Assembly: GCF_000224145.3 (NCBI RefSeq)
Contig: NC_020172.2
Coordinates: 5,237,961-5,301,960, forward strand
Direction of reading: 5' to 3'
Length of the DNA: 64,000 nucleotides
Source of the DNA: Ciona intestinalis
Taxonomy: Eukaryota; Chordata; Ascidiacea; Phlebobranchia; Cionidae
The stretch's first letter is position 1. The number at the start of each line of letters is the position of its first letter. The translations under genes and the position numbers were made by a program. The notes below the pieces were generated by a model, which saw only the letters and a list, made by a program, of their open reading frames with translations, searched no databases and was not told the origin of the DNA. This document shows positions 57,301 through 63,639 of the stretch, piece after piece.

Positions 57301-57739
57301 ATGGTATTAATGTGTACTTGTAATCATAACATGGGTGTCTTTTTATACACCAGACACACATGGTGTATTCATTCACTTCATGCTCACTGTCAAGTTATAA
57401 CATGGGTGTCTTCTTATATACCAGACACATACGGTGTATTTATACACCTCCTGCTCACTGTGGAGTTATAACATGGGTGTCTTCTTATACACCAGACACA
57501 CATGGTGTATTCATACACCTCATGCTCACTGTCAAGTTATAACATGGGTGTCTTCTTATACACCAGACACACATGGTGAATTCATACACCTCATGGTCAA
57601 TATATAAACAACAATACAATTATTAATAAGCAATTGATTAACCATAATATATGAACAGTATAACTATCTTACTGGTAAATAAGGTTGCTGGGAGAAGAAA
57701 CCAGAAAAAGAACCACGTCGCAGATAGTAGGAGAACCAT
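18319..57739 (-). CDS. PIEZO: Piezo mechanosensitive ion channel, complete, 56 exons, 2339 aa
   Basis: Trimeric mechanically gated cation channel of the plasma membrane. Exons 5'-3': 57673-57739, 57193-57285, 56785-56907, 56476-56518, 55518-55621, 54511-54642, 53462-53573, 53042-53143, 52629-52791, 51526-51603, 50301-50342, 48317-48407, 47872-47996, 46789-46935, 46350-46481, 45961-46039, 45430-45605, 44287-44435, 43518-43644, 42996-43113, 42129-42283, 41551-41733, 40869-40958, 40285-40485, 39380-39495, 38905-38993, 38464-38577, 37553-37715, 37155-37363, 36253-36396, 35865-36024, 35217-35306, 34484-34554, 33892-33974, 33404-33482, 32874-33032, 32418-32578, 32139-32227, 31321-31416, 30756-30930, 30124-30312, 29082-29266, 28692-28839, 28102-28188, 26381-26511, 25816-25974, 24935-25082, 24261-24449, 23700-23792, 22917-23092, 22087-22134, 20147-20278, 19756-19838, 19298-19466, 18961-19050, 18319-18481. 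Phases match at every junction; the total is 7020 nt. Landmarks shared with vertebrate Piezo: blade ([29 protein letters not shown]), [19 protein letters not shown], the PF-x2-E-x6-W motif (about 1915-1926), outer helix with [10 protein letters not shown], cap, [10 protein letters not shown], inner helix [12 protein letters not shown] and C-terminal FLYRSP. Somewhat shorter than vertebrate Piezo1 (about 2500 aa), mainly in cytosolic linkers. The start [12 protein letters not shown] aligns with the vertebrate N terminus. Exons 28102-28188 and 22087-22134 also occur as second copies. Confidence 0.98.
18740..18928. mobile_element. TA-flanked foldback element (MITE) in the last Piezo intron
   Basis: Diverged termini ATAGTACTTTGGGATAAGAT and GATGCCCCATCTCCCTCTAC; interior acaacggtctatgggagtcg conserved. 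Located about 30 bp downstream of the donor of exon 18961-19050. Confidence 0.8.
20540..21359. repeat. Left copy of a ~750-bp duplication flanking a 50-N gap, with a Piezo cap exon
   Basis: Matches 21410-22150 almost base for base with small indels. It contains a second complete copy of the 48-nt Piezo exon at 21240-21287, with intact acceptor and GTAAAA donor. A variable GTGTTAAAAAGATTGTTTTT tandem tract at 20990-21190 also differs in copy number between the two halves. Confidence 0.9.
21360..21409. other. Assembly gap (50 N)
   Basis: Fixed-size run of 50 undetermined bases, with near-identical sequence on both sides. It marks an unresolved contig junction. Confidence 0.99.
21410..22150. 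repeat. Right copy of the gap-flanking duplication, with the Piezo exon 22087-22134
   Basis: Begins immediately after the gap with sequence matching 20572 onward. Carries the 48-nt exon (residues [15 protein letters not shown]) with the same splice signals as the left copy. Confidence 0.9.
22380..22503 (-). mobile_element. tRNA-derived SINE head, degenerate
   Basis: Contains gcgcccacaatgtagcagca, ccgagcattgaaccca and a terminal gttactgtgccagg, matching the reverse complement of the tRNA-like head and body of the SINE at 36818. Confidence 0.65.
23118..23417 (+). repeat. ~100-bp SINE-tail satellite (3 units) in Piezo intron
   Basis: Three units with GTTATAACACGGGTGTTCTG, TTTCATACACCTCGTGCC and TGTAACTTACTTTATCCTTG, followed at about 23440-23540 by a weak SINE-body-like stretch. 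Confidence 0.88.
23838..24215 (-). repeat. 131-bp satellite array, inverted orientation (about 2.8 units)
   Basis: Reverse-complement orientation relative to 3250-4251: CACCTGAGACCTGGGATGTA, CACCCAGGGTGCTACCATCT and CACTCAATAATAGAGATTCT. One unit contains a short duplication of the AGGGAGGCACACCTGAGACC stretch. It fills most of the Piezo intron between exons 23700-23792 and 24261-24449. Confidence 0.93.
25115..25785 (+). repeat. 71-bp satellite array (about 9 units) in Piezo intron
   Basis: Nine consecutive 71-bp units (ATAACATGGGTGTCTTCTTA, ACACCAGACACACATGGTGT, ACCTCATGCTCACTGTCATG). Alternating variants (cattcatacacc versus attcaaaaacc; gggtgtc versus gggtatc) recur every three units, suggesting amplification of a trimer. 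The run of overlapping ~60-codon open frames here is a repeat artefact. Confidence 0.96.
26584..27250 (+). repeat. ~100-bp SINE-tail satellite array, left haplotype-like copy
   Basis: Five or more units of the ACGACAGTCGTTATAACAC, TTCATACACCTCGTGC and GTAACTTATTTATCCTCGCA type, with a short unique insert at 26941-27015. The right part is repeated at 27561-28055 beyond the gap. Confidence 0.9.
27300..27386 (-). CDS. Second copy of Piezo exon 44 (87 nt, in frame)
   Basis: Encodes the same 29 residues as 28102-28188 ([10 protein letters not shown] through GFLVMLLIQ), with one synonymous difference (TCT versus TCC for Ser). Acceptor CACAAG is the same; the donor is GTACTG here and GTATGG in the other copy. 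The exon is symmetric (phase 0-0), so single, alternative or double use would all keep frame. Most likely the other haplotype left unmerged around the gap at 27511-27560. Confidence 0.75.
27511..27560. other. Assembly gap (50 N)
   Basis: Second fixed 50-N placeholder, again flanked by near-identical sequence. Confidence 0.99.
27561..28055 (+). repeat. ~100-bp SINE-tail satellite array, right haplotype-like copy
   Basis: Matches 26755-27240 at an offset of about 802-810 bp with few substitutions, including the unique insert gacaggtagttaggtaattg. Confidence 0.9.
28328..28442. mobile_element. Internally deleted foldback element
   Basis: Termini atagtaggttggggtaata and ggtatccatcttaccctac, with only the central caattgttaaaacacggtc-like tract left between. 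A matching decayed remnant lies at about 27421-27510 before the gap. Confidence 0.6.
28443..28691 (-). repeat. Minisatellite built partly from copies of the Piezo exon 43 donor
   Basis: Alternating short units CTTACCCCACAGTATTATAC and CTTACCCCAAAC-x2-CCAATATAC extend directly from the donor of exon 28692-28839. On the minus strand two units (28493-28522 and 28591-28618) read FVYW-x-FG followed by GTAAGATG, against FGYWAFG then GTAAGACG at the true exon end. Confidence 0.85.
28880..29060 (-). mobile_element. tRNA-derived composite SINE, degenerate
   Basis: gattgaatgaatgtatattgc (GAAT tail), ggaaaacgacagtcgttata, then ttgccaaggacacatatac and ggcatcgagccttgaac in the same order as the full SINE, ending just upstream of exon 29082-29266. 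Confidence 0.7.
29308..29645 (+). repeat. 128-bp tandem repeat (2.6 units)
   Basis: Unit carries GGCATGGGAGTGGCAACC, AAGTCACTCAAGTTCCCACC, GAGGATATAAATGACCAAAC and TATCCACACACTGCAATAGC. Related copies at 39036-39275 (minus), 59090-59255 and part at 16530-16650. Confidence 0.9.
29840..29955 (-). repeat. SINE-tail satellite monomer
   Basis: Contains ATAAATAAGTTACATACATG, GAGGTGTATTAAACAGAACA and GTTATAACGACTGTCGTTGC in the reverse orientation of the 26584 array. Confidence 0.8.
31446..32112 (+). repeat. 131-bp satellite array (5 units) filling a Piezo intron
   Basis: Five units with a spacing of exactly 131 bp between successive TGGGGTCTAG motifs (31541, 31672, 31803, 31934). It lies between exons 31321-31416 and 32139-32227 and fills the intron almost completely. 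Units are more uniform than in the ROCK array. Confidence 0.96.
32874..33032 (-). other. Piezo exon 36: His/Asp/Glu-rich cytosolic linker
   Basis: Translates to about 53 residues (near 1384-1436) with nine histidines interleaved with Asp and Glu in repeats of the THE/THDE/DDHD kind, then [10 protein letters not shown]. It sits between the [10 protein letters not shown] segment (exon 33892-33974), which aligns with vertebrate GDYFLFESD, and the [12 protein letters not shown] helix. Splice sites are canonical and phase 1-1. Vertebrate Piezo1 has a poorly conserved acidic linker here, but I recall no His-rich one. Confidence 0.85.
34962..35154. mobile_element. TA-flanked foldback element (MITE), well preserved
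   Basis: Terminal inverted repeats AGCAGGGTGGGGGAAGATGG and GTCCCATCTTCCACCACCCT flanked by TATA. Interior cacataatatccaaatatcc, acaacggtctatagaagtcg and tgttctttgtttactacc. No open frame. Confidence 0.88.
36560..36745 (+). repeat. SINE-tail satellite units (2)
   Basis: Two tail-type units immediately upstream of the SINE at 36818. They end gtaactttgtgggtgatt, as in the junction to the SINE body in other copies. Confidence 0.8.
36818..37115 (+). mobile_element. Composite tRNA-derived SINE, near full length
   Basis: Order: tRNA-like head (ATGTAGCACAGTTGGTAAGC as A box; GGTTCAAGGCTCGTC as B box), a body with TATGTGTCCTTGGGCAAGAC and GGCAATTGCTCCAACCCAGT, then a tail with GAGGTGTATGAATACCCGTG, ACGACTGTCGTTTCCC and GGATAAAGTAAGTTACATTC. 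No protein is encoded. Ciona is known to carry a composite SINE; identity with a named family was not checked. Confidence 0.85.
37735..38068 (-). mobile_element. Composite tRNA-derived SINE, full length, with GAAT tail
   Basis: Reverse orientation. Starts with (GAAT)n at 37738-37770, then the tail unit, then a body with TGTCTTGCCCAAGGACACAT, and ends with the tRNA-like head (TTGAACCCATTACCTCTGGG to CACTATGCCACGGCGCCGG). It lies between Piezo exons 37553-37715 and 38464-38577. Confidence 0.87.
39036..39275 (-). repeat. 128-bp tandem repeat (about 2 units)
   Basis: Reverse orientation of the 29308-29645 unit: TATATCCTCGTGGGTGGGAA, GGTTGCCACTCCCATGCC and GTGTGGATAAGCAGGCATGA. Confidence 0.88.
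39628..40228 (-). repeat. 131-bp satellite array (about 4.6 units), inverted orientation
   Basis: Units with CCATCTAGACCCCACTGAGG, CACTCAATAATAGAGATTCT and AGGGTGAGGTCTTCAGTGAG. The array abuts the exon at 40285-40485. Confidence 0.94.
40990..41083 (+). repeat. 32-bp tandem repeat (3 units) leading into the 71-bp array
   Basis: Three units of GCTGATAAACACAAATAAGC followed by TTACTGTCAATT. The last unit runs without a break into the CAAGTTATAACATGGGTGTC start of the 71-bp satellite. Confidence 0.9.
41083..41548 (+). repeat. 71-bp satellite array (about 6.5 units)
   Basis: Same family as 25115-25785. Three central units share local variants (ATTGGTGTC, ACAACAGACATGCATGG), showing local homogenisation. 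The array ends at the donor of Piezo exon 41551-41733. Confidence 0.95.
42445..42642. mobile_element. TA-flanked foldback element (MITE)
   Basis: Termini ATAGTAGTGTGGGGTAAGAC and GTGTCCCATCTTTCCCCACC; interior aacaacggtctatgcgagtt and tttgtttactaccaaattgg. Confidence 0.85.
42706..42965 (+). repeat. ~25-bp minisatellite (about 10 units) next to a Piezo exon
   Basis: Unit ATGTAACAATTAATACGATT plus TTATA. Variants include loss of one T and tataatt for tacgatt. It ends about 30 bp from exon 42996-43113. Confidence 0.93.
43676..43985 (+). repeat. 71-bp satellite array (about 4.3 units)
   Basis: Local variant units with TTGAGTTATAACATGAGTGT and ACACGGTGTATTCATACACC. Followed directly by two SINE-tail units (43998-44200). 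Confidence 0.94.
43998..44200 (+). repeat. SINE-tail satellite (2 units)
   Basis: GTAACTTATTCATCCCCGCA, CGACAGTTGTTCTAACACGG and TTTCATACACCGCGTTCC. Confidence 0.85.
44468..44595. mobile_element. hAT-like MITE, 128 bp, with 8-bp target duplication
   Basis: Perfect 15-bp terminal inverted repeats CAGTGGCGCAGCCAG and CTGGCTGCGCCACTG, flanked by direct repeats CTTATAAC (44460-44467 and 44596-44603). An 8-bp duplication is typical of hAT transposases. Non-autonomous. Partial relatives lie at about 30590-30655 and next to both copies of Piezo exon 44 (27255-27292, 28060-28090). Confidence 0.9.
46534..46690. repeat. Hairpin element, 40-bp arms plus an extra arm copy
   Basis: CCATCCTCAGTGTTAGATGA and GACAAGAGTGAGTGTTA (46584-46620) pair with the complement at 46643-46682. 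A further copy of the outer arm lies at 46534-46568. The loop holds AGCTTGGTACTTG. In a Piezo intron. Confidence 0.88.
46997..47856 (-). repeat. 71-bp satellite array (about 12 units), largest in the window
   Basis: Units with GAACATGAGGTGTATGAATA, ACACCATGTGTGTCTGGTGT and ACACCCATGTTATAACTTGA. Variants alternate (ACTAGTTATAACCCTACAG versus CATGTTATAACTTGACAG). It ends immediately beside exon 47872-47996. Confidence 0.96.
48037..48195 (+). repeat. SINE-tail satellite (about 1.6 units)
   Basis: TTCAAACACCTCGTGCTCG, GGGGCAACGACAGTCGTTAT and GTTACTTTGTGGGTGATTG, just upstream of Piezo exon 47872-47996. Confidence 0.85.
48476..48582. repeat. Near-perfect 107-nt hairpin with a 3-nt loop
   Basis: The left arm from TTTAACCATCCTCAGTGTTG to ACAAGTACCA pairs with TGGTACTTGTAACACTC through GAGGATGGTTAAA over about 50 bp with few mismatches and one bulge. 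Same family as 46534-46690. Confidence 0.9.
49120..50290. repeat. Degenerate minisatellite domain filling a Piezo intron
   Basis: Many diverged units built from TTAGAGTTAAATGAAAG, CCAAAACCAGTTT and CACTATGTGTTAAA, with irregular spacing of about 35-60 bp. The intron between exons 48317-48407 and 50301-50342 is largely this. Open frames in it have no coding character. Confidence 0.8.
50882..51074. mobile_element. TA-flanked foldback element (MITE)
   Basis: Left terminus AGTAGGGTGGGGGAAGATGG has an internal 10-bp duplication (gggggaagat twice); right terminus GTGTCCCATCCTCCCCCACC. Interior as in the rest of the family. Confidence 0.87.
52345..52612 (+). repeat. AATACCCCTRAAACATTAAA minisatellite beside a Piezo exon
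   Basis: About a dozen units of roughly 20 bp, plus interspersed TTACTTACTTTAAA. It ends about 15 bp from the donor of exon 52629-52791. Confidence 0.92.
54665..55285 (+). repeat. SINE-tail satellite array with an expanded higher-order unit
   Basis: Six tail-type units. The last four share an extra ACAGTCTATATAGCATGGCC segment followed by GCATGGGTGTTC, giving a longer, locally homogenised repeat of roughly 120 bp. In the Piezo intron between exons 54511-54642 and 55518-55621. Confidence 0.92.
55669..55864. mobile_element. TA-flanked foldback element (MITE)
   Basis: Termini ATAGTAGGATGGGGAAAATG and GGTGTCCCATCTTCCCCCAC; interior ccatagaccattgttatttg. Starts about 50 bp upstream of the acceptor of Piezo exon 55518-55621. 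Confidence 0.85.
57318..57598 (+). repeat. 71-bp satellite array (about 4 units) in the first Piezo intron
   Basis: AACATGGGTGTCTTTTTATA, ACACATGGTGTATTCATTCA and CTCATGCTCACTGTCAAGTT, between exons 57193-57285 and 57673-57739. Confidence 0.94.
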
Positions 57740-59281
57740 TGTTTTATGTTGTTTCTATGCTTCGTTCAATATCAGAAAGTATCACAGTTAAACATAATCA
57801 AGTTTATCTAAATCAAGCTTAAAATATAAGAGTAATTATTAGTTGAATTGTGGCAAATACACTTAGAAATCATAATTTATTTATGTATGTACTTAAATTC
57901 TTTCAATAACATGGCTATGGCCTAATTCTAGTATATATTATAACTTTATTACATTCAGTTACAATATATATATATATATATTTATATATACTAGAGTTTA
58001 AAACTGCTCCTTTGAATCTGGTATAAAAGTAATTGCAGTGAGTAGTGGTGTTGTGTTATTTGTTATCTTTTAATGTCCTAATCTAAACACACTGATGCTA
58101 ACTTAATGTCCTTCTTTATAAAGGCAAAATAACATAAGTTTCATTTGAAATATAGCAGTGCTATTGCAGAACCCTGATCCATAACCCCAACCACTAACCC
58201 CAAACTTTACCCGTATAACTATAACGTAACCTATACCTTTAGCCTCATTCATAAACTGTATGGTTTACTCTCATTCAGAAACGAACATGTTCGTGCGCAC
58301 AGTAGCAATGAAAAGAGATGATAAAAACATGATAAGTCATCGGGTAAGGATATAAGTTTTCCATAGCGTGCAGTACTTGCGTGAGAAGCCCCGTTTTCGC
58401 TGGTGGGCCATTCAAAACACGACCCCTTAGTCACGAAAACCACTTCAATGGGGTTATGCCAGTTTCCGCTAAAATAAGGGAGTTCCCCTGTGACGAGGGT
58501 AGTGACGATTAGAAACTCATATGACGCATTTATAACGTCTCCCCAAAGACCGGGTATTAACATTTATTCTCCTATTCGAATGGATTTGTATGCATTTTCA
58601 TATATAGTCGTGTAATATTTCCCTTATCTGACCGCATAAACAGTTAATTCTAAATTTAATTGGATTTTCTGCAATAACATTCTGTTTCGTGTTGTTTTCA
58701 TTGTCGCAGGCAAAATTATGTGACTTATAACAACTTTTCGCATTAATGAAGCATTACTTTCTGCTCCAATTACTCCCTTTAGTTATAACTTCAATTGAGG
58801 GACAGTTGTTTAATTTACTTCCGTTCTACTTGTCACGCAATAGTTACCGCTTCGTCTGTTATATAAAGAAACGCAAAGTGAGATTGATCCACGAAAAATA
58901 TTGACTAGAAATTTATGCCACGGGGGCAAAAAAACATGGCTGTTTATCGGTATACCATGTACAACATACCGTTTCATCACACATGATAAAATCTGCACTG
59001 TCTTACACGATAACAGGGCTCTAATTTTATTTGATATACAAAATACTGAATTAAAACAGATTAAATTTAATAAATATTGCTATATATCTTTTTATCCACA
59101 CACTGCAACAGCTTCAGCAACTCGACTGTGGGCATGGGAGTGGCAACCATGGATAAGTCACTCAAGGTCCCACTCACAAGATATAAATGACCAAACCAAC
59201 CGAAAGTCATGTCTGTTTATCCACACACTACAATAGCTTCAACAGCTCGACATAAACAATGATTTTCTGCACAAAACTTAA
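57740..59281. other. Intergenic region upstream of Piezo and downstream of PUS1
   Basis: Contains a (TA)n tract at 57962-57990, a CpG-richer block at about 58250-58560 that could be part of the Piezo promoter or an untranslated exon, and a copy of the 128-bp repeat at 59090-59255. A 104-codon open frame on the minus strand (58249-58563) has no recognised similarity and no clear splice links, so I did not call it. No TATA box was identified with confidence. Confidence 0.5.
59090..59255 (+). repeat. 128-bp repeat (about 1.3 units)
   Basis: TATCCACACACTGCAACAGC, GTGGGCATGGGAGTGGCAAC and AGATATAAATGACCAAACC, as at 29308-29645. Confidence 0.85.
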
Positions 59282-59287
59282 TTTATT
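59282..59287 (-). terminator. Candidate PUS1 polyadenylation signal AATAAA
   Basis: tttatt on the plus strand, about 41 nt downstream of the PUS1 stop codon at 59328-59330. Confidence 0.6.
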
Positions 59288-59327
59288 ATAAAACGATGGC
59301 AGTTAAAAATGACAATCACATATATCG

Positions 59328-62300
59328 CTATGTCATAGAAGTCTTTTGTTTTTTCGCTACTGGTTCTGATGTCACAATTGCCCCATTCATGACCTCATTA
59401 AGTTTCTTGTTAACAGAACAGTCTTCATTTTTCAAACCGTTTGTGACATCATGACCAGGAGTTTCTTTATCCAAACTTAAATCCTCTTTACTGCCATCTA
59501 AGGGAAGGCATTCAGTAGATTTACAGTCATTAGGTGGCGTTAGTGATACAACTTTTTCAGATTTTTTTGATTCAGATGTGTCATTGGTTTCTTTATTCAA
59601 ACTCGATTCCTCTTTACTGCCATCTAAGGGAAGGCATTCAGTAGATTTACAGTCATTAGGTGGCACTAGTGATTTAACTTTCACAGATTCAGTTGCGTCT
59701 TCGGTTTTTGTTTCATTTTCCAATTTCTTTTTACTCTGCAAAGTTTAGAAGAAATAAATAACATTGGAGTTATCTTTTATAAAGCACAGAAAAGTCCTGT
59801 TTTGATATGTTTTAAACCCCTGGTGCAGTTATAGTGACTGTTGTTTGCTACTAATTTTTAATCATCTTACTGTTTTAATTAATATAATATTTGTTATTGT
59901 ATTCGACAAGATTAATTAAATTTATCCTTTTATGTTTTTTTATGATACTTGCAAAAAAAATTAACTATGAAAACACATGTTGTCATAAACAACATTATGA
60001 CATCACAAAGAACAATATGACATCACACACCCATTCTTTAACTTGATACTCCCATTGTTCCTTGGAAGATTTCCCCGAGTAATCATGACGTGACAAAGTT
60101 TCCAACCAGTCCAACATGGACGACTCTTCAATTTCTTTCCTGAGTGAATGGATGGAAGTAAATTGATAAACGGGTAAATGAATGGATGGGTGAATAAATG
60201 TATAGTAGGTTGGGGGAAGATGGGACACCTTTTCATTCTATTTTCTCGCCTAATTTGGTTGTAAACAAAGAAAATGCAAAGAATTATAAAAGCGTATCCT
60301 CATGACTCACATAGATCCTTGTTAATTGTTTAAAAGACGATCAGGATATTTGGATATCATGTGCTAAAGGTGTCCCATCTTCCTCCACCCCACTGTATGA
60401 CTGAAGCATAAATTAAAAAAATAAATAAATGTAATTTATTAACCTTCGCGTTGCTTGAAAATGACAGTCTTTATAACTCAGGTGGTCTGCTTTGCATAGC
60501 TTGTGCTCGCTTACCAGTTACCATGAATGTAACTTTGTGTGCGATTGCTTTACTATATGTATGACAAATTACCCTCACCAACCAGTTTATCATTTGTTGT
60601 TACAATTAACCTGCCTACTTGTCCCAATGGTTACAATGATGATTACACCTCTTACTTATAAATATAGGGAAATATCCTCGTTTTTCTGAACTCATCAATC
60701 TTGTCTTGGACATCAGTGAAGTCGACCCCACCATGTTGCTTCGCTGGGCCTTTGTTGAAGCCATCGTAATGGACTTTCTCCAATACAAGACCTGTAGATT
60801 GAATTGACTGGGTAAAAAGGTTTTGTGATAATGCTTTGTAAAGCTAAACAGTCTATGTGGTGGGTCAACAGCCTAAATTTAAAACAAGAAACCTGTGGGT
60901 TCAATTAACTTTTATCAGAAAACAGTTTAAACACGTTATACTCATAATTTGTTAAAACCATTATAATGGACTTTCTCTAATACAAGACCTGTAGTCATTT
61001 AACTTGGTTAAGATGTTTTGTAATACAACTATGTAAAGCTGAACTTTCCGTGTGGTGGGCCAATGGCTTAATACATGTTGGATTCAATTGATCAGATGAT
61101 GAGTTTAGTGATATTACTTTGTGAATAGAAATTATGGGGTAATGGCCTCTCTATTATAATACCTGTAGATTGAACTACCTGAATGATATGTTTTGTAATA
61201 ATACCTTATAAACTAAACTGTCAGTGTACTGGGTCCCAGTGGGTCCCATAACTAAGTCTCCAATAAAAGAACTATTCCCGAAATTCCCACCCATATATAT
61301 TACAATATCCTTCATAACCCTTTTAAACCCTATACCCATAGTATAACGACACATAACATAACAGTAAATACAAACCCGTTCCAGGAGCTTTAGGTATGTC
61401 TTCAAGGGGTTCAGAAAACGCTCGAATAAAATGTTGTTCTTTGGCCAATCCATTCACCATTGCTATTAGTAACCCGATCATCTTTCTGATTTGATGAAGC
61501 ATGAAGCTTTGACCCTGTTTAGATAGTTGTGGGTTTAAAACAGGGGTTGTATAACTTTATTGGTGGATTTTAGCACACTTGGAGTATCAATGTACAAATT
61601 TATTCCCTTAGAGAATGGAAACTCAATATCCAATTATATTATGGTTGTTGTATATGTTGTACATTAAATACACTGGTGCATATAAACATAGTGTAAAGGT
61701 AAATGTAACAACTTTGGACTTTGCTATTATTACTAGATAATTGGTATTTACCACAATTTACACAAACTTTATGGGGTAAAATAAACCCAACCCCACCTTT
61801 ATAGTCAATGTAATAAATTCCACATTTTGCACCAAGAATGGGTCCCCATGTTCAAACTCAATGATAAACCTTTGAGCGCTCATTTCACCCATGCGTTTTC
61901 CTGAGGTAAAGTTGTGGAAGGAATGGGTCCCTTTGTATCGATACAAGATTGACTTTACTTTCAGAAGTTTGTCTGTAGAATTAAAGGTAGAGTAGTTATC
62001 TAGGACACTGGGCTTAGTTGACTAATTCTCTATGGGTGAGGTCCTATGGCAAGGCACCACCTGAAGCCTGAGATTTGAGGCATAAAATTAGCCTATTACC
62101 CTGTGCTAAGGGATGCACATTACAGAATAATTAGGTATTCCACGATATCCTAGAACACGTTATTTTGAATCTAGAATTCCGTATCTAGAATTTGGAATCT
62201 TTTTGTATTTATAAGAAAAAACGTATAAAGCCAAAACAGCCTAGCCGTAACGTTTAGCAACCTTTGAAGAGCTTAAAAGTCCCACAAACACAAGAATTTT

Positions 62301-63358
62301 TTTTTAATTTAAAAAAATTGTTAGTTTAGTTCCATAGTATATGATGCCGTCATTAAACAGAATACCGAATTCCGTAATTAGATTTGGGACAAAAAGGATT
62401 TGAATCTCACAAATTTGAAATTCTATAATGTGCACCCCTACCTGTGCTTCATCCTTTTTTAAACGTTTACAAACTCATGCATGCACACCTAAATATTAAA
62501 CCTTTTGGTTCTCATCCCCAAAATAAACATGAAAGTATCCTAACTCGACAGCGAGCATGAGGTGTTAAAACCTTGGTTTCCCACCCTGAAGATAACCATA
62601 AAAGTATTCTATGCAAACAGTGGGCATTGGGTGTATACAACCACTGTCCACTATGTATGGTGGACACAACAAAGGTAGAACAAGACAACAAAAGTAAAAC
62701 AAGACAACTCTATCACTAATACCTCAACTTATCTAATTATAACAATATTATTTTAAATTTTCTAACACTCGTTATCTTACCTTCCGTTATTTTATACGAA
62801 GTGTTTCCCGTCCCATAATCAGCGAATGCAAAAGTAGGGAGAGTGTATGAATATGTACGGCCCTCTGCTTTAAGTTGGGCATTGAACCCCTGGGTTGTGC
62901 GGCGCACAGCTGTGAACAAGTGTGTGGTTTTAATAGAATACAGTGACACATGCAAATAGAGCGTGACATTTTATATTGAAATAAACAAAGAGAATAAATG
63001 ACATAAGGTTATTTCTGTCAAATGAATAAAATAAATGGAAAAGAATAAATGAAGAAAACTTATTTATTCTAACGTGGTGGGGTAACAGGAGTCGTTATAA
63101 CACAAATGTTTTGTGTTATTTACCTTGCGCCCAGTAATAAATAAATGACATTTATTTATTCTTGCATGGAAGAGCACCTACAGGAGTTATACCACAAGTG
63201 TTCATTTTCACACATCTATGCTCTGTAAATCAAACAATAAGACATAGCCACATACCCATAACAACAATATCTTCTGGCAGATGTTGGTTGATCAAACCAA
63301 CTACATTTTCGTTCAATCTTAACTTGAGTGAAGCAACTTGTCCACATGTAGAAACTCC
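59328..63358 (-). CDS. PUS1: tRNA pseudouridine synthase 1 (PUS1), C-terminal part, 5' end off-window
   Basis: TruA-family enzyme that isomerises uridine to pseudouridine in tRNAs, in nucleus and mitochondria. Exons 5'-3': 63256-63358, 62781-62909, 61797-61972, 61376-61514, 60656-60791, 60031-60139, 59328-59735. Phases match. The first exon here opens GVSTCGQVASLKLRLNE, immediately after the position of the catalytic Asp in the R-T-D-x-G-V motif, so the active-site exon lies beyond 64000 or was missed. Further matches to human PUS1: RTTQGFNA, RTYSYTLPTFAFA, YKGTHSFHNFTS, GQSFMLHQIRKMIGL, KAPGTGLVLEKVHYDGFN and SMLDWLETL. The last exon encodes a hydrophilic acidic tail (about 136 residues) with a 42-residue in-frame tandem repeat containing PPNDCKSTECLPLDGSKE twice, ending PVAKKQKTSMT, a basic patch suggestive of nuclear import. 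Stop TAG at 59328-59330. Confidence 0.95.
60201..60397. mobile_element. TA-flanked foldback element (MITE) in PUS1 intron
   Basis: Termini ATAGTAGGTTGGGGGAAGAT and GGTGTCCCATCTTCCTCCAC; interior catagatccttgttaattgt. Confidence 0.85.
60792..61255 (-). repeat. Tandem duplication of a PUS1 exon edge and adjoining intron (three units)
   Basis: The acceptor edge of exon 60656-60791 and the next ~110 bp of intron recur at about 60950-61090 and again, more decayed, at 61140-61255. The middle copy still reads LVLEKVHYNGFNK after a CTACAG acceptor, against LVLEKVHYDGFNK in the real exon. Confidence 0.85.
63060..63235 (+). repeat. SINE-tail satellite units, degenerate
   Basis: Two diverged units (ggtaacaggagtcgttataac and gagcacctacaggagttatac) in a PUS1 intron. 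Confidence 0.65.
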
Positions 63359-63369
63359 CTGGCAATACA

Positions 63370-63636
63370 TTTGAATGAAAGAATGAATGAATGTCACTTA
63401 CTTTATCCCAGCGTCGCCGGAAAACGACAGTCGTTATCACACGGGTTTAACACCTCGTGCCAGCTTACGAGTTACCATGTATGTTACAACCCATTAGTGA
63501 CCACTGTGTTGGAGCAATTGCTGTTAAGTGTCTTGCCCAAGGACACATACGCCCACAATGGTAGCAGCGTCGAGCCTCGAATCCATTACCTTTGGGTTAC
63601 AGGCAGGCGCACAAACCACTATGCCATGGCACGGGA
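63370..63636 (-). mobile_element. Composite tRNA-derived SINE with GAAT tail
   Basis: Begins with (GAAT)n at about 63373-63392, then the tail unit (CGGAAAACGACAGTCGTTAT), then a body with TGTCTTGCCCAAGGACACAT, and the tRNA-like head to ACCACTATGCCATGGCACGG. The body follows the tail after only 25 bp, so this copy lacks the middle segment present at 37735-38068. Confidence 0.85.
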
Positions 63637-63639
63637 TAT

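Noticed and set aside
58249..58563. 104-codon minus-strand open frame between Piezo and PUS1
   Set aside because: No similarity I recognise, no evident splice partners, and the Piezo start aligns with the vertebrate N terminus without it. May be promoter or untranslated exon.
57740..59327. PUS1-Piezo operon
   Set aside because: Ciona has trans-spliced operons, but those usually have very short spacers. Here the gap is about 1.6 kb, and a polyadenylation hexamer directly follows PUS1.
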